A stretch of 49,655 nt of DNA from Opitutaceae bacterium (GCA_005792355.1 SXSC01000216.1:1-49655), one strand, 5' to 3'; positions 32,276 through 41,650 are shown, numbered from the stretch's first letter. Program-made: numbers and translations. The notes: generated from the sequence alone by a model not told the origin.

Positions 32276-35200
32276 GTGCGAGTTTTTTCCCGAGAATTTC
32301 CCGTTTGCCTGCTGGTGGTCAGCGCAGTCACCGCTGGCTCTGACGGGCGGGCGGCTCTGCTCGAATTCAACCGCGACATCCGGCCGATTCTCTCGGAAAA
32401 CTGCTTTCAGTGTCACGGTCAGGACCCCGCGAAGCGTGAAGCGAAACTGCGGCTCGACGACCGCGGAGTCGCCACAACGCCCCGGGATGGAATCGCCGCG
32501 ATTGTGCCAGGCCAACCCGGGGAGAGCGAAATGATCCGGCGCATCACCTCGCGCGAGCCGAGTGAGATGATGCCGCCGCCCGAGTCGCACAAGAGCCTCA
32601 AGCCCCCGCAAGCCGCCCTGCTGCGGCAATGGATCGCCGAGGGCGCGCCGTACCAGAGGCACTGGGCCTTCGAGGTGCCGGTGCGACGCCCCCTGCCGCC
32701 GGTGCGGGCCACGGCCTGGCCGCGCACGGCGATCGACCGGTTCGTGCTCGCGCGACTCGAACGCGAGGGCCTCGCACCCTCCACCGCAGCGGCGCCCGAA
32801 GTTTGGTTGCGGCGCGCCAGCTTCGACCTCATCGGACTGCCCCCGACACTGCGGGAGTTGGATGATTTTAGCGCGGACGTTGGCCGCCGCGGCGAGCCCG
32901 CCTTTGCGAGCGCCGTCGATCGTCTGCTCGCCTCGCCCCATTTCGGCGAACGCCAGGCAATCGAGTGGCTCGATGCGGCACGCTACGCCGACACCCACGG
33001 ATTCAACAACGACTCCGCCCGCACGATGTGGCGCTGGCGCGATTGGGTCATCGAAGCGCTCAATGCCAATCTCCCCTACGATCGCTTCGTCACCGAGCAG
33101 CTGGCGGGCGATCTCCTGCCGCAGCCCACGCTCGAGCAGCGCATCGCCACCGGCTTCGGACGCAATCACGTCATCAACAGCGAGGGCGGAATCATCGACG
33201 AGGAGTATCGCGTCGAGTACGTGGCGGACCGGGTGCGCACCTTCAGCACCGCGTGGCTCGGGCTCTCGATGGAATGCGCGCGCTGTCATGATCACAAATT
33301 CGACCCGGTCACGCAGCGCGACTACTACCGGCTTTTCGCCCTCTTCAACAACGTGCCGGAACTCGGAGAGGACGGTCGCGTGGCCAATGCAATTCCGATG
33401 ATCCCCGCGCCGACGCGCGAGCAGCGGGCGGCGCTCGAGACGCAGGAGCGCGCTCTCGCCGAGGTCGCGAAAAAATTGCAGCCGCATCTGGACGCGTGGC
33501 GTTGGCCGGCGGACGCGCCGACGGCCGTCGAGGCTCTGCTTGCCGCCGCCCCGGCGAGCCCCGCTGAGCCGGTAGGCGCCGCGTTGGTGGAAACGGAAAC
33601 CGCGGCCGACGGTGTCGCAGGGCTCTCGTGGCGAAGCGATCCGGCGCAGCCGCCCGTGATGATTCCACCGGAAAGACTGGATTTTCGAGGCAAGGAGGGA
33701 GTCACGCTTGCGTTGTGGCTCCGGCCGGACGCCGACAATCCGCGGGACGTCGCCCTGATCTCTTCGCTCAACCACCTCGGTTCGCCGGCCGACGCATCCT
33801 ACGGCCGGGGCCGCGAACTCCGCCTGATCGACGGTGAATTCGAAGTGCGGCTCAGCGAGCGTTTCCCAGCCTATGCCGTCGTGGTGCGCACCGAGGGAGC
33901 GGCGATCCGCCACAGCGAGTGGCGTCACGTCGCGGTCAGTTACGCCGGAGGGAAAATCGCCGCGGCGGTGCGGGTTTATGTCGATGGCGCGGAGCTGGCG
34001 ACGCGCGTGTTTCACGACGGTCTGCCGGGTGAACCGCCGAAGCGGGATTTTCTACTCGGAGCGGACAACGCCAAAGATGGCGCGCGCTGGCGCGGGGCCC
34101 TCGATGAGCTGCGCAGTTTTCCCCGCGCGCTCAGCGCCACTGAGATTCACACGGGTTTCGTGGCCGCCGCGCTGCCCTACGCGCTGCGACACGTGACGGA
34201 GCGCGTGAGCGCCGAGGCGGTGAAGGCGAGCCCGCCGGCCGTCCTCGCGCCTCCCGAGCGCTGGCTCCGCGACGCGCTCCTGGCCGGATCGGCCGCCACG
34301 CGGGAGCTCGTGGCGCAACGGGATGAGCTTTGGGCGCAGCATCTCGCGCTGCGCCGCAGCCTGCCGACCGCGATGGTCATGGAGGAAATGCCGCAGCCGC
34401 GTCCGGCCTTCGTGCTCGCGCGCGGGCGCTACGATGCGCCGTCCGATCCGGTTGAGCCGGGTGCGCCGGAGGCCCTGCTCGCCCCGTGGCCGGCGGGTGC
34501 GCCGCGCAACCGTCTCGGCCTCGCGCAGTGGCTCACGCTGCCGGGGCATCCGCTCACCGGCCGGGTGGTGGTGAATCGCTTTTGGGCGCAGCTCTTCGGC
34601 ACGGGCCTGGCGAAAACGCTCGAAGACTTCGGATCCCAGAGCGAATGGCCGAGCCATTTGGAATTACTCGACTGGTTGGCGCGGGAGTTCGTCGACGGGG
34701 GCTGGAACGTGCAGGCGTTGTTCCGGACGATTCTTCTCTCCGCGACCTATCGCCAGAGCAGCGCCACCACGCCGGAGCTCGTGGCCCGCGATCCGGAGAA
34801 CCGGCTGCTCGCCCGCGGCCCGCGCGTGCGGTTGCCGGCGGAGTTGATCCGGGATCAGGCGCTCGCGATCTCCGGGCTGCTGGTGCCGCGAATCGGCGGA
34901 CCGAGCGTACATCCCTATCAGCCGGAAAAACTCTACGAAGGCATCGTGGTCGGCGCCGAGTACCCCGGCACCAAGTGGACGCTGAGCGCCGGTGAGGGAC
35001 TCTATCGCCGCAGCCTCTACACCTTTTGGAAGCGCACGATGCCGCATCCCGCGATGACCGGCTTCGATGCGCCGGATCGCGAATTCTGCACAGTGCGTCG
35101 TGCGCGGACCAACACGCCGCTGCAGGCCCTCACGCTCTGGAACGAACCGGGTTACCTCGAAGCGGCCCGGCAACTCGGGGCACGGGTTTTGCGCGAAGGC

Positions 35201-35461
35201 GGCGCCGATGATCGCACGAGGGTGGATCACGCTTTTCGGCTCGCGACGGGCCGGAAGGCCGGCGGCGGCGAGGCCAGGGTCTTGGCGGAGACGTTTGCCC
35301 GTTTGCGCGCTGACTTCGCCGCGCACCCCGACGATGCCGCCAAACTCCTCGGAATTGGCGGCTCGCCGATCGATGCGTCCCTGGTGCCGGCCGACCTCGC
35401 CGCCGCGATGAGCCTCGCCAGCATGCTCCTGAGCCTCGATGAAACGATCACGAAGAACTAG
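32276..35461 (+). CDS. PSCyt1-DUF1549-LamG-DUF1553 (planctomycete-type cytochrome) protein
   Basis: This is a roughly 1,060-aa exported protein. An N-terminal signal-like stretch (FPVCLLVVSAVTAG) leads to a heme-binding domain with CFQCHGQ (CxxCH, near residue 43) in the NRDIRPILSENC motif. Next is the DUF1549 region (about 130-340, ARYADTHGFNNDSARTMWRW, and a second CARCHDHKFDPV CxxCH). A LamG/concanavalin-like insert follows (about 460-640, ALWLRPDADNPRDVALISSL, EWRHVAVSYAGGKIAAAVRV). The DUF1553 region forms the C-terminus (about 750-1060, LGLAQWLTLPGHPLTGRVVV, ARGPRVRLPAELIRDQAL). Function is unknown; a DUF1501 gene follows. The GTG at 32276 gives the signal; a TTG at 32219 is an alternative. 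Confidence 0.9.
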   Translation: MRVFSREFPVCLLVVSAVTAGSDGRAALLEFNRDIRPILSENCFQCHGQDPAKREAKLRLDDRGVATTPRDGIAAIVPGQPGESEMIRRITSREPSEMMPPPESHKSLKPPQAALLRQWIAEGAPYQRHWAFEVPVRRPLPPVRATAWPRTAIDRFVLARLEREGLAPSTAAAPEVWLRRASFDLIGLPPTLRELDDFSADVGRRGEPAFASAVDRLLASPHFGERQAIEWLDAARYADTHGFNNDSARTMWRWRDWVIEALNANLPYDRFVTEQLAGDLLPQPTLEQRIATGFGRNHVINSEGGIIDEEYRVEYVADRVRTFSTAWLGLSMECARCHDHKFDPVTQRDYYRLFALFNNVPELGEDGRVANAIPMIPAPTREQRAALETQERALAEVAKKLQPHLDAWRWPADAPTAVEALLAAAPASPAEPVGAALVETETAADGVAGLSWRSDPAQPPVMIPPERLDFRGKEGVTLALWLRPDADNPRDVALISSLNHLGSPADASYGRGRELRLIDGEFEVRLSERFPAYAVVVRTEGAAIRHSEWRHVAVSYAGGKIAAAVRVYVDGAELATRVFHDGLPGEPPKRDFLLGADNAKDGARWRGALDELRSFPRALSATEIHTGFVAAALPYALRHVTERVSAEAVKASPPAVLAPPERWLRDALLAGSAATRELVAQRDELWAQHLALRRSLPTAMVMEEMPQPRPAFVLARGRYDAPSDPVEPGAPEALLAPWPAGAPRNRLGLAQWLTLPGHPLTGRVVVNRFWAQLFGTGLAKTLEDFGSQSEWPSHLELLDWLAREFVDGGWNVQALFRTILLSATYRQSSATTPELVARDPENRLLARGPRVRLPAELIRDQALAISGLLVPRIGGPSVHPYQPEKLYEGIVVGAEYPGTKWTLSAGEGLYRRSLYTFWKRTMPHPAMTGFDAPDREFCTVRRARTNTPLQALTLWNEPGYLEAARQLGARVLREGGADDRTRVDHAFRLATGRKAGGGEARVLAETFARLRADFAAHPDDAAKLLGIGGSPIDASLVPADLAAAMSLASMLLSLDETITKN

Positions 35462-35676
35462 CGAGGCTGCGCCTCAGACCACGGGACTACGGACCACAAG
35501 ACCACGGGACTTTTCTGAAACATGACCAGCTTACAACACATACAGGCGTTCAAGGACTCCTGGCTTAGGAGCGCCAAGCACCTCATGAATGCATGACGGC
35601 CTGGTCTTCGAAGTCTCCCTCTCTCCCCGTCTCCCCATCTCTCATTCTCACCCTCCCTCCGTCTTCCGCCCACCCC
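35462..35676. other. 215-bp gap with repeat text before the DUF1501 gene
   Basis: AGACCACGGGACT occurs twice (35476 and 35499) as a 23-bp-period direct repeat. From 35610 there is a pyrimidine-rich run (CTCCCTCTCTCCCC), the complement of the purine-rich text seen inside the second DUF1553 gene. No gene is confidently seen. Confidence 0.5.
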
Positions 35677-37179
35677 ATGTCCTGCCACCGCTACGAAGCC
35701 CTCCACACCCGCCGCGACTTTCTCGCGCAGACCGGACTCGGCCTCGGCACCGCCGCCCTCGCGCAGCTCTTCGGCGCGGAGGCACTCCCGGCTCTCTCGT
35801 CTCCGGCCGGCGCCGAGCCGTTGGCAGGCAGGCCCCCTCTCTCCGTTTCGCCAGCTTCATTCAATGGTCAGCCGGGGCTTCCGCATTTTGCATCGAAGGC
35901 CAAGCGGGTGATTTGCCTCTTCCAGTCGGGTGGACCGTCGCACCTCGACTTGTTCGACGACAAGCCGGTGCTGCGCGCGCGGTTCAACGAGGACCTGCCC
36001 GACTCGGTCCGCCGCGGTCAGCGCATCACCGGCATGGTCGCATCGCAAGCGCGCCTCGCCGTGCAACCGAGCAAGTGGGACTTTCAGCCGGGCGGCAACT
36101 GCGGCACCGCGATCAGCGACCTGCTGCCGCACACGCGGGCGATCGCGGATGAACTCTGCGTGATCCGCTCGATGCAGACCGAGGCGATCAACCACGACCC
36201 GGCAATTACCTTCTTTCAAAGCGGCAGCCAGCTGCCGGGACGCCCGAGCATGGGCGCCTGGGTCGACTACGGTCTCGGACGGCTGAACGAAAACCTGCCG
36301 TCGTTTGTCGTGCTCGTTTCCGTAAATGCGAAGCGCACCGGGCAGGGCCTGCTCGCGCGCCTCTGGGGCAGTGGCTTCCTGCCGAGCGCCCACCAAGGCG
36401 TGCAGTTTCGCAGCGCCGGGGAACCCGTGCTTTATCTGAACGACCCCGCCGGAATCACGCGGGAGCGCCGCCGGGTGATGTTGGACAGCATCGCGGAACT
36501 CAACCGCCTGCAGCACGCGCAGAGCGGCGACCCCGAGATCGAGACGCGCATCAAGCAATTTGAGCTGGCCTATCGCATGCAACGGAGCGTGCCGGAACTG
36601 ATGGAGCTGACCGGCGAACCGGCGGCGGTGCTCGAAAGCTACGGGCCCGACGTGACGCAGCCCGGGTCGTTTGCGCGCAACTGCCTGCTCGCCCGGCGGC
36701 TCGCCGAGCGCGGCGTGCGTTTCATTCAGCTGTATCATCGCGACTGGGACCACCACGGCGGGCTGGACGAGCACCTGCCCAACCTGGCCCGCGATACCGA
36801 CCAGCCCAGCGCGGCCCTGGTGCGCGACCTCAAGCAACGCGGCCTGCTGGAGGATACGCTCGTGATCTGGGGCGGCGAATTCGGTCGCACGCCGTATGCC
36901 CAAGGAGAGGCCAGTCGGGAAAAATTCGGCCGCGATCACCACGGCAAGGCCTTCTCGCTCTGGCTGGCCGGCGGGGGCGTGAAACCGGGCATCACCTACG
37001 GCGCGAGCGACGATTTTGGATTCAACGTCACCGAGCATCCCGTGCACATCCACGATCTGCAGGCGACGGTCCTGCACCAACTGGGCATCGATCACGAGCG
37101 GCTCACCTACAAATTCCAGGGCCGGCAGTACCGGCTCACGGACGTCCACGGGCAGGTCGTGAGAGGCATACTGGTGTAG
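35677..37179 (+). CDS. Tat-exported DUF1501 protein
   Basis: This 500-aa protein starts MSCHRYEALHTRRDFLAQTG, a twin-arginine signal (LHTRRDFLAQTGLG) that is followed by an Ala-rich cleavage region. The body is an alkaline-phosphatase-like fold: FQSGGPSHLDLFDDKP (metal-binding Asp), HDPAITFF, LLARRLAERGVRFIQLYHRD, LVIWGGEFGRTPYAQG and GRDHHGKAF, ending HVRGILV-like. DUF1501 is found next to PSCyt1/DUF1553 proteins in Planctomycetes and Verrucomicrobia, where the pair is thought to work together on an unknown substrate. The ATG at 35677 lies 216 bp after the PSCyt1 stop and gives the Tat signal. Confidence 0.92.
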   Translation: MSCHRYEALHTRRDFLAQTGLGLGTAALAQLFGAEALPALSSPAGAEPLAGRPPLSVSPASFNGQPGLPHFASKAKRVICLFQSGGPSHLDLFDDKPVLRARFNEDLPDSVRRGQRITGMVASQARLAVQPSKWDFQPGGNCGTAISDLLPHTRAIADELCVIRSMQTEAINHDPAITFFQSGSQLPGRPSMGAWVDYGLGRLNENLPSFVVLVSVNAKRTGQGLLARLWGSGFLPSAHQGVQFRSAGEPVLYLNDPAGITRERRRVMLDSIAELNRLQHAQSGDPEIETRIKQFELAYRMQRSVPELMELTGEPAAVLESYGPDVTQPGSFARNCLLARRLAERGVRFIQLYHRDWDHHGGLDEHLPNLARDTDQPSAALVRDLKQRGLLEDTLVIWGGEFGRTPYAQGEASREKFGRDHHGKAFSLWLAGGGVKPGITYGASDDFGFNVTEHPVHIHDLQATVLHQLGIDHERLTYKFQGRQYRLTDVHGQVVRGILV

Positions 37180-37256
37180 GAATTGCTGGATGAGGTGCCG
37201 CGGTGCCCATCAACTTTTACCCATTGCCCGCCAGTTGACCCGAACCCTCGTCCGCC

Positions 37257-38519
37257 ATGATCGTTCTCCCGCGCATCGTTCACGTACGGCAAAATTTCCC
37301 GGCGCAGCCGCCGCTCGATGTCGGCGCGACGCTGGCCGCTGAGTTTGCGAAACTGCGACCGCGCCTCGTGCCCGGGGCGCGCATCGCCGTTGGCGTCGGC
37401 AGTCGCGGCATCACGCACCTCGCGGAAATCGTCCTGGCGGTCCTCGCCGAGTTGCGCGCGGCGGGCACGCAGCCATTCATTATTCCGGCGATGGGCAGCC
37501 ACGGTGGCGCGACGCCCGAGGGCCAGCGTGACGTGCTGGCGAGCTATGGAATTACGGAGAAAACCATGGGCGTGCCCGTCCGCGCTTCGCTCGACGTGCG
37601 CGAGGTCGGCGTATCCGCCGAGGGCGCGCCGGTGAACTGCAGCACCGAGGCGCTCGCGGCTAAGGGCATTCTGCTCATCAACCGCATCAAGCCGCACACG
37701 GATTTCCACAGCCCGACGCTCGGCAGCGGTCTGCTCAAGATGTGCGTCGTCGGCCTGGGCAAACGCACCGGCGCGGCGGCGATGCACCTGACCGCCAGCC
37801 GCGTCGGCCATGAACGCGCCATTCGCGGCATCGCCGATGTTCTCCTGCGCACGGTGCCGATCCTCGGAGGCGTGGCGATCTTGGAGAATCAATTTCACGA
37901 CACCGCCCGTCTCGTCGTCGTGCCACGCGAGGAAATGGCGACCGCCGAAGACGTGCTGGTCCCCGCGGCGCGCGCGCTCATGCCACTGCTGCCGTTCGAT
38001 GAAATCGATCTCCTCATCGTGGACCGCATCGGCAAGAACATCAGCGGCTCCGGCATGGATCCGAACGTGATTGGTCGCTCCGTGGACGGCTACTCCAGCT
38101 CGTTGCGGCGCGACAATCGGCCCGCGCCCTTTATCCGGCGGATTTTTGTGCGGGATCTCACCCCGGAGACGCACGGCAACGGGATCGGCATTGGCCTGGC
38201 GGATCTGACAACCACGCGCCTGATTCGCGCGATCGACGCGCGGGTCACCGGCATCAATGCCCTCACTTCGCTCACGCCGCAGTGCGCGAAGACCCCGATT
38301 CACTTCGACACCGATCGCGAGGCGATCGAGCGCGCGCTGGCGTCGCTCCCGCTCGCCGACCCGGCCGCCGCCCGCATCGTGCGGATCGCGGATACGCTCT
38401 CACTGGCTGAGCTGGAAATCTCCGAGCCGCTCTGGGCCGAGGTCCGATCGCGCCCGGCGCTCACGGCGCTCGACGAGCCGCACGCACCGCGCTTCGCAGC
38501 GGACGGCAATCTGGTTTGA
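37257..38519 (+). CDS. LarA-like (DUF2088) protein, nickel-dependent racemase family
   Basis: This 420-aa protein shares the N-terminal DUF2088/LarA layout. Visible are IAVGVGSRGITHLAEIVL, IIPAMGSHGGATPEGQRDVL (GSHGG with a candidate metal or cofactor His), LLINRIKPHTDFHSPTLGSG (KPHTDF) and LLKMCVVGLGKRTGA. LarA racemases use a nickel-pincer cofactor; whether this paralog binds it is unclear, as the group contains non-lactate relatives. No LarBCE genes are seen in the window. It sits between the two PSCyt1/DUF1501 pairs and in the same direction, which suggests a link to those modules. No signal peptide is present. Confidence 0.82.
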   Translation: MIVLPRIVHVRQNFPAQPPLDVGATLAAEFAKLRPRLVPGARIAVGVGSRGITHLAEIVLAVLAELRAAGTQPFIIPAMGSHGGATPEGQRDVLASYGITEKTMGVPVRASLDVREVGVSAEGAPVNCSTEALAAKGILLINRIKPHTDFHSPTLGSGLLKMCVVGLGKRTGAAAMHLTASRVGHERAIRGIADVLLRTVPILGGVAILENQFHDTARLVVVPREEMATAEDVLVPAARALMPLLPFDEIDLLIVDRIGKNISGSGMDPNVIGRSVDGYSSSLRRDNRPAPFIRRIFVRDLTPETHGNGIGIGLADLTTTRLIRAIDARVTGINALTSLTPQCAKTPIHFDTDREAIERALASLPLADPAAARIVRIADTLSLAELEISEPLWAEVRSRPALTALDEPHAPRFAADGNLV

Positions 38520-38860
38520 TCCCAACGCGGCAACCGCAACCAAGCGACCGAAGAAAAACTCCACCACGGATTACCCGGATCAACACGCATCAACACGGAT
38601 CGATAACCAACGGTTGCTGCCTTGATCCGTGTTCATCCGTGTTCATCCGTGTGATCCGTGGTTTCTGACCTTCTGGGGTTTGGGCCTCCCGCAGATTCAG
38701 AAAGGCCGCAGATGGCCGGAGTTCCCACCTGAATCTGTGGGAGGCACTCGGGGCGCTGCGGTGCAATTCCAGTGTCTTTGAGTCGTCGGTTGAAACACCT
38801 CACTGATCACCACTCTGCGGGTTTGACTCAACGTCGCGGGACGTATCTTTCTTTCCACTC
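38520..38860. other. 341-bp intergenic region with a long inverted repeat
   Basis: No gene is seen. The inverted repeat at 38563-38662 dominates. After it, CGCAGATTCAGAAAGGCCGCAGATGG and a TGAATCTGTGGG stretch (about 38690-38745) recall further dispersed intergenic repeats. Confidence 0.6.
38563..38662. repeat. Large inverted repeat of ACACGGAT units
   Basis: Arms 38563-38601 and 38624-38662 are 39 bp, inverted, with 34 matches, around a 22-bp loop. Each arm is itself built of tandem (G/C)AACACGGAT units after an ACCACGGAT start. A lone arm of the same family lies at 23636-23663. Confidence 0.9.
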
Positions 38861-41527
38861 ATGACCCCGCTTTGTTCCCACGCCCGACTGGCGCTTGCCC
38901 TGCTGGGCGGTTGGCCAGCCGCGCGTGCCGCGGAAGCGATCGATTTCAACCGGCAGATTCTCCCGATTCTTTCGGACGCGTGTTTTCACTGTCACGGTCC
39001 TGATGCGGCGACGCGGGAGGCGAAGCTGCGGCTCGATCAACGCGAGGGATTGTTTCGCCAGCGGGAGGAAGTGACCGTCGTCACGCCGGGCAAGCCCGAG
39101 GGGAGCGAGTTGTTTTTGCGCATCACGAGCAAGGAGGAGGACGAAATGATGCCTCCGCCCAAGGCGAACCGCCGGCTCAAGGCGGCCGAGATCGAATTGC
39201 TGAAAAAATGGATCGCCTCCGGTGCGCCGTGGGGGACGCATTGGTCGTATGTGCCGCCGCAGCGGCCGGTCGTTCCAGGAACCGGAACTGAAAATGGAGA
39301 GACGGCAAGACAGAGCGAGGGGGAGAAGGAGAGACAGCGAGAGCCGAATTCATCTCCGCGTTTGGTCGCGAATCCCATCGATGCCTTTGTACGGGCACGG
39401 CTCCAACGGGAGCAGCTCGCGCCGTCCCCAGCGGCGTCGCGGGCGACGCTGGTCCGCCGCGTCTCGCTGGACTTGACCGGGCTGCCGCCCACGCCGGAAG
39501 AGGTGGAGGCGTTTCTCGCCGACCGAAGCCCAGATGCTTTCGAGCGGGTGGTGGACCGGTTGATCACTTCGCCGCGATATGGCGAGCGCTGGGCGTGGGA
39601 CTGGCTCGATGTGGCCCGCTATGCCGACACCAACGGTTTTCAGGGCGATCCCGAACGCACGATGTGGCCGTGGCGCGACTGGGTCGTGAACGCGCTCAAC
39701 GCGAACCTGCCCTACGATCAGTTCACGATCGAACAGCTTGCCGGCGACCTGTTGCCGGGGGCGACGCAGGAGCAGAAGATCGCGAGCGGATTTCATCGTA
39801 ACAATATGTTCAACGGCGAGGGCGGTCGCATCGCCGAGGAGACGCGGGTGGAAAACGTTTTCGATCGTGTCGAGACCACCGCGACGGTCTGGCTGGGCAG
39901 CACGTTCACGTGCACGCGTTGCCACGATCACAAATACGACCCGATTACGCAAAAGGACTACTACGCGATGTACGACATCTTCAACCAGATGTCGGAGACG
40001 GGTGGCGCGAGCGGAAGCCAACGCGGGGGGCAGCTGCTCCCAGTGCTGGATCTGTCGACCGACGAGGAGCGCGCGCGGGTGAAGACGGCCGGGGCGAAGA
40101 TTGACGCGGTGGCGAAGGAGGTCGCGGCTTTCGAGTTGACGAAGTTTCCGCGTCCGGAGGGCACGCCGCTCGAAGAGGCGCCGGATGCGCTGAAATTACC
40201 GGGCAACCTCCGCGCGACCCTGGCCAAGACGGAGCCAAAGAGGCGGGGCGTGGACGGGTTGCTGGAGGCCATCCCGCATTTCAAGGAAATCGAACCGGAT
40301 CCGGTTTACGCGGCATTGCTGCAGAAACTGCTCGATGCCGTGCGGGCGCGCGACGCGGCGAACAGCGACATCACGAAGGTGATGATCATGGATGAGCTGC
40401 CGAAGCTCCGTGAGACGTTTATTTTGACCCGGGGAAACTACGAAGCGAAGACCGACGTGAAGGTGCTCGGCGCGGTGCCGGCGATATTTCGACGCGCGTC
40501 CTCCGCTGAAGGCGGGGTGCCTTCACCCCGCAAGACCGAAAGATCGGCCGACGAATCGGGACCTGAAGCCCCTCCTGCAGTGCAAAGCCGCCTCAACCGC
40601 CTTGATCTCGCGCGGTGGCTCGTGTCACCGGAAAATCCGCTCGCGGCACGCGTCACGGTCAACCGCGCGTGGCAGGCATTTTTCGGCACGGGGTTTGTCA
40701 AAACCGCGGAGGATTTCGGCGTGCAGGGCGAACCGCCCACGCATCCCGAGTTGCTCGACTGGCTCGCGACGGAGTTTGTCGCCAGCGGCTGGGACATGAA
40801 GGCGCTGCACCGGCGCATCGTCACGAGCGCGACTTATCGCCAGTCGTCGCGCGTGACCCCTGCCTTGCAGGAACGAGACCCGGAAAACCGTCTGCTGGCG
40901 CGCGGTCCCCGCCAGCGGCTGGCCTCGTGGATGATTCGCGATCAAGCATTGGCGACGGCCGGCCTGATCAACGAGACGCGGGGTGGTCCAGCGATCAAAC
41001 CCTACCAGCCGGCGGGAATCTGGGAGGAGGCGACGTTTGGCAAAAAAACCTATCAACAGGATCACGGTGACGCGCTCTACCGGCGCAGTCTCTATGTTTT
41101 TTGGCGGCGGATCGTCGGACCCACGACCTTCTTTGATGCCGGGGCGCGGCAAACCTGCACCGTGAAGGTCGCCCGCACGAACACGCCGCTGCACGCGCTG
41201 GTGACGCTCAACGACCCTGCGTTCGTCGAGGCGGCGCGCGTGATGGCGCAGCGCGTGCTCGCGACCTCCGCAAAGGACGCCGAGCGCGTGAACACTGCTT
41301 TCAGGCTCGCCACCGCTCGCGAGGCCACATCCGCCGAGCAGGCGATCTTGACGACCCGACTCGTGCGGTTGCGCGCGCAATATGCGGCGGATCCCGCTGC
41401 GGCGCGGGAGCTGACGGCAGCAGGCGAGGCTCCGCGAAATGAAGCGCTCGATCCCGTGGAGCACGCCGCCTGGACGGCGGTATGCTCCCTCATCCTCAAT
41501 CTCGATGAAACGCTTTCCAAAGAGTGA
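38861..41527 (+). CDS. PSCyt1-DUF1549-DUF1553 protein with inserted repeat-like segments
   Basis: This 888-aa exported protein has a signal (LALALLGGWPAARAAEA) and the PSCyt1 heme site CFHCHGPDAATREAKL (about 45-60). A second CTRCHDHKYDPI lies near residue 353 in the DUF1549 region, and the DUF1553 region spans about 570-880 (NRLDLARWLVSPENPLAARV, RGPRQRLASWMIRDQALATAG). Unlike the paralog at 32276 it has no LamG domain. Two stretches look foreign to the family: TENGETARQSEGEKERQREP (about 142-162) and ASSAEGGVPSPRKTERSADE with SGPEAPP (about 546-572), coded by repeat-like DNA. A DUF1501 gene follows after a nested hairpin element. Heme binding is expected; function is unknown. Confidence 0.92.
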   Translation: MTPLCSHARLALALLGGWPAARAAEAIDFNRQILPILSDACFHCHGPDAATREAKLRLDQREGLFRQREEVTVVTPGKPEGSELFLRITSKEEDEMMPPPKANRRLKAAEIELLKKWIASGAPWGTHWSYVPPQRPVVPGTGTENGETARQSEGEKERQREPNSSPRLVANPIDAFVRARLQREQLAPSPAASRATLVRRVSLDLTGLPPTPEEVEAFLADRSPDAFERVVDRLITSPRYGERWAWDWLDVARYADTNGFQGDPERTMWPWRDWVVNALNANLPYDQFTIEQLAGDLLPGATQEQKIASGFHRNNMFNGEGGRIAEETRVENVFDRVETTATVWLGSTFTCTRCHDHKYDPITQKDYYAMYDIFNQMSETGGASGSQRGGQLLPVLDLSTDEERARVKTAGAKIDAVAKEVAAFELTKFPRPEGTPLEEAPDALKLPGNLRATLAKTEPKRRGVDGLLEAIPHFKEIEPDPVYAALLQKLLDAVRARDAANSDITKVMIMDELPKLRETFILTRGNYEAKTDVKVLGAVPAIFRRASSAEGGVPSPRKTERSADESGPEAPPAVQSRLNRLDLARWLVSPENPLAARVTVNRAWQAFFGTGFVKTAEDFGVQGEPPTHPELLDWLATEFVASGWDMKALHRRIVTSATYRQSSRVTPALQERDPENRLLARGPRQRLASWMIRDQALATAGLINETRGGPAIKPYQPAGIWEEATFGKKTYQQDHGDALYRRSLYVFWRRIVGPTTFFDAGARQTCTVKVARTNTPLHALVTLNDPAFVEAARVMAQRVLATSAKDAERVNTAFRLATAREATSAEQAILTTRLVRLRAQYAADPAAARELTAAGEAPRNEALDPVEHAAWTAVCSLILNLDETLSKE
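40499..40579. repeat. Palindromic repeat element lying in frame inside the second DUF1553 gene
   Basis: The hairpin GCGGGGTG (40512-40519)/CACCCCGC (40524-40531), CTT-rich spacer, and the end GCCCCTCCTGC are the same parts seen in intergenic elements at 18740 and 41582. Here 81 bp (27 codons) keep the reading frame and code for a Ser/Glu/Pro-rich insert. Confidence 0.65.
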
Positions 41528-41581
41528 GGGGTGGGTCGGGCGCATCGCCGGGGTGTCCATGCGAATCTACGAGCGGGCGGC

Positions 41582-41650
41582 AGGAGGGGCGCTGGTCCAA
41601 GCGCCCATGACCAGCCGTCGCCGCCCGGCGGTTCGGCAACCGCCGCTCCT
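41582..41650. repeat. Nested two-hairpin intergenic element (copy D)
   Basis: Between the DUF1553 stop and the DUF1501 start. Left hairpin GGGCGCT/AGCGCCC after AGGA, right hairpin GGCGGTT/AACCGCC (41627-41644) ending CGCTCCT. It is nearly the same length (69 bp) and layout as copy A at 2391. Confidence 0.85.

Noticed and set aside
35522..35596. A 24-aa frame starting MTSLQHIQAFKDSW before the DUF1501 gene
   Set aside because: Too short to judge, surrounded by repeat text, with no recognisable homology; it may be a remnant of a small helical protein gene.
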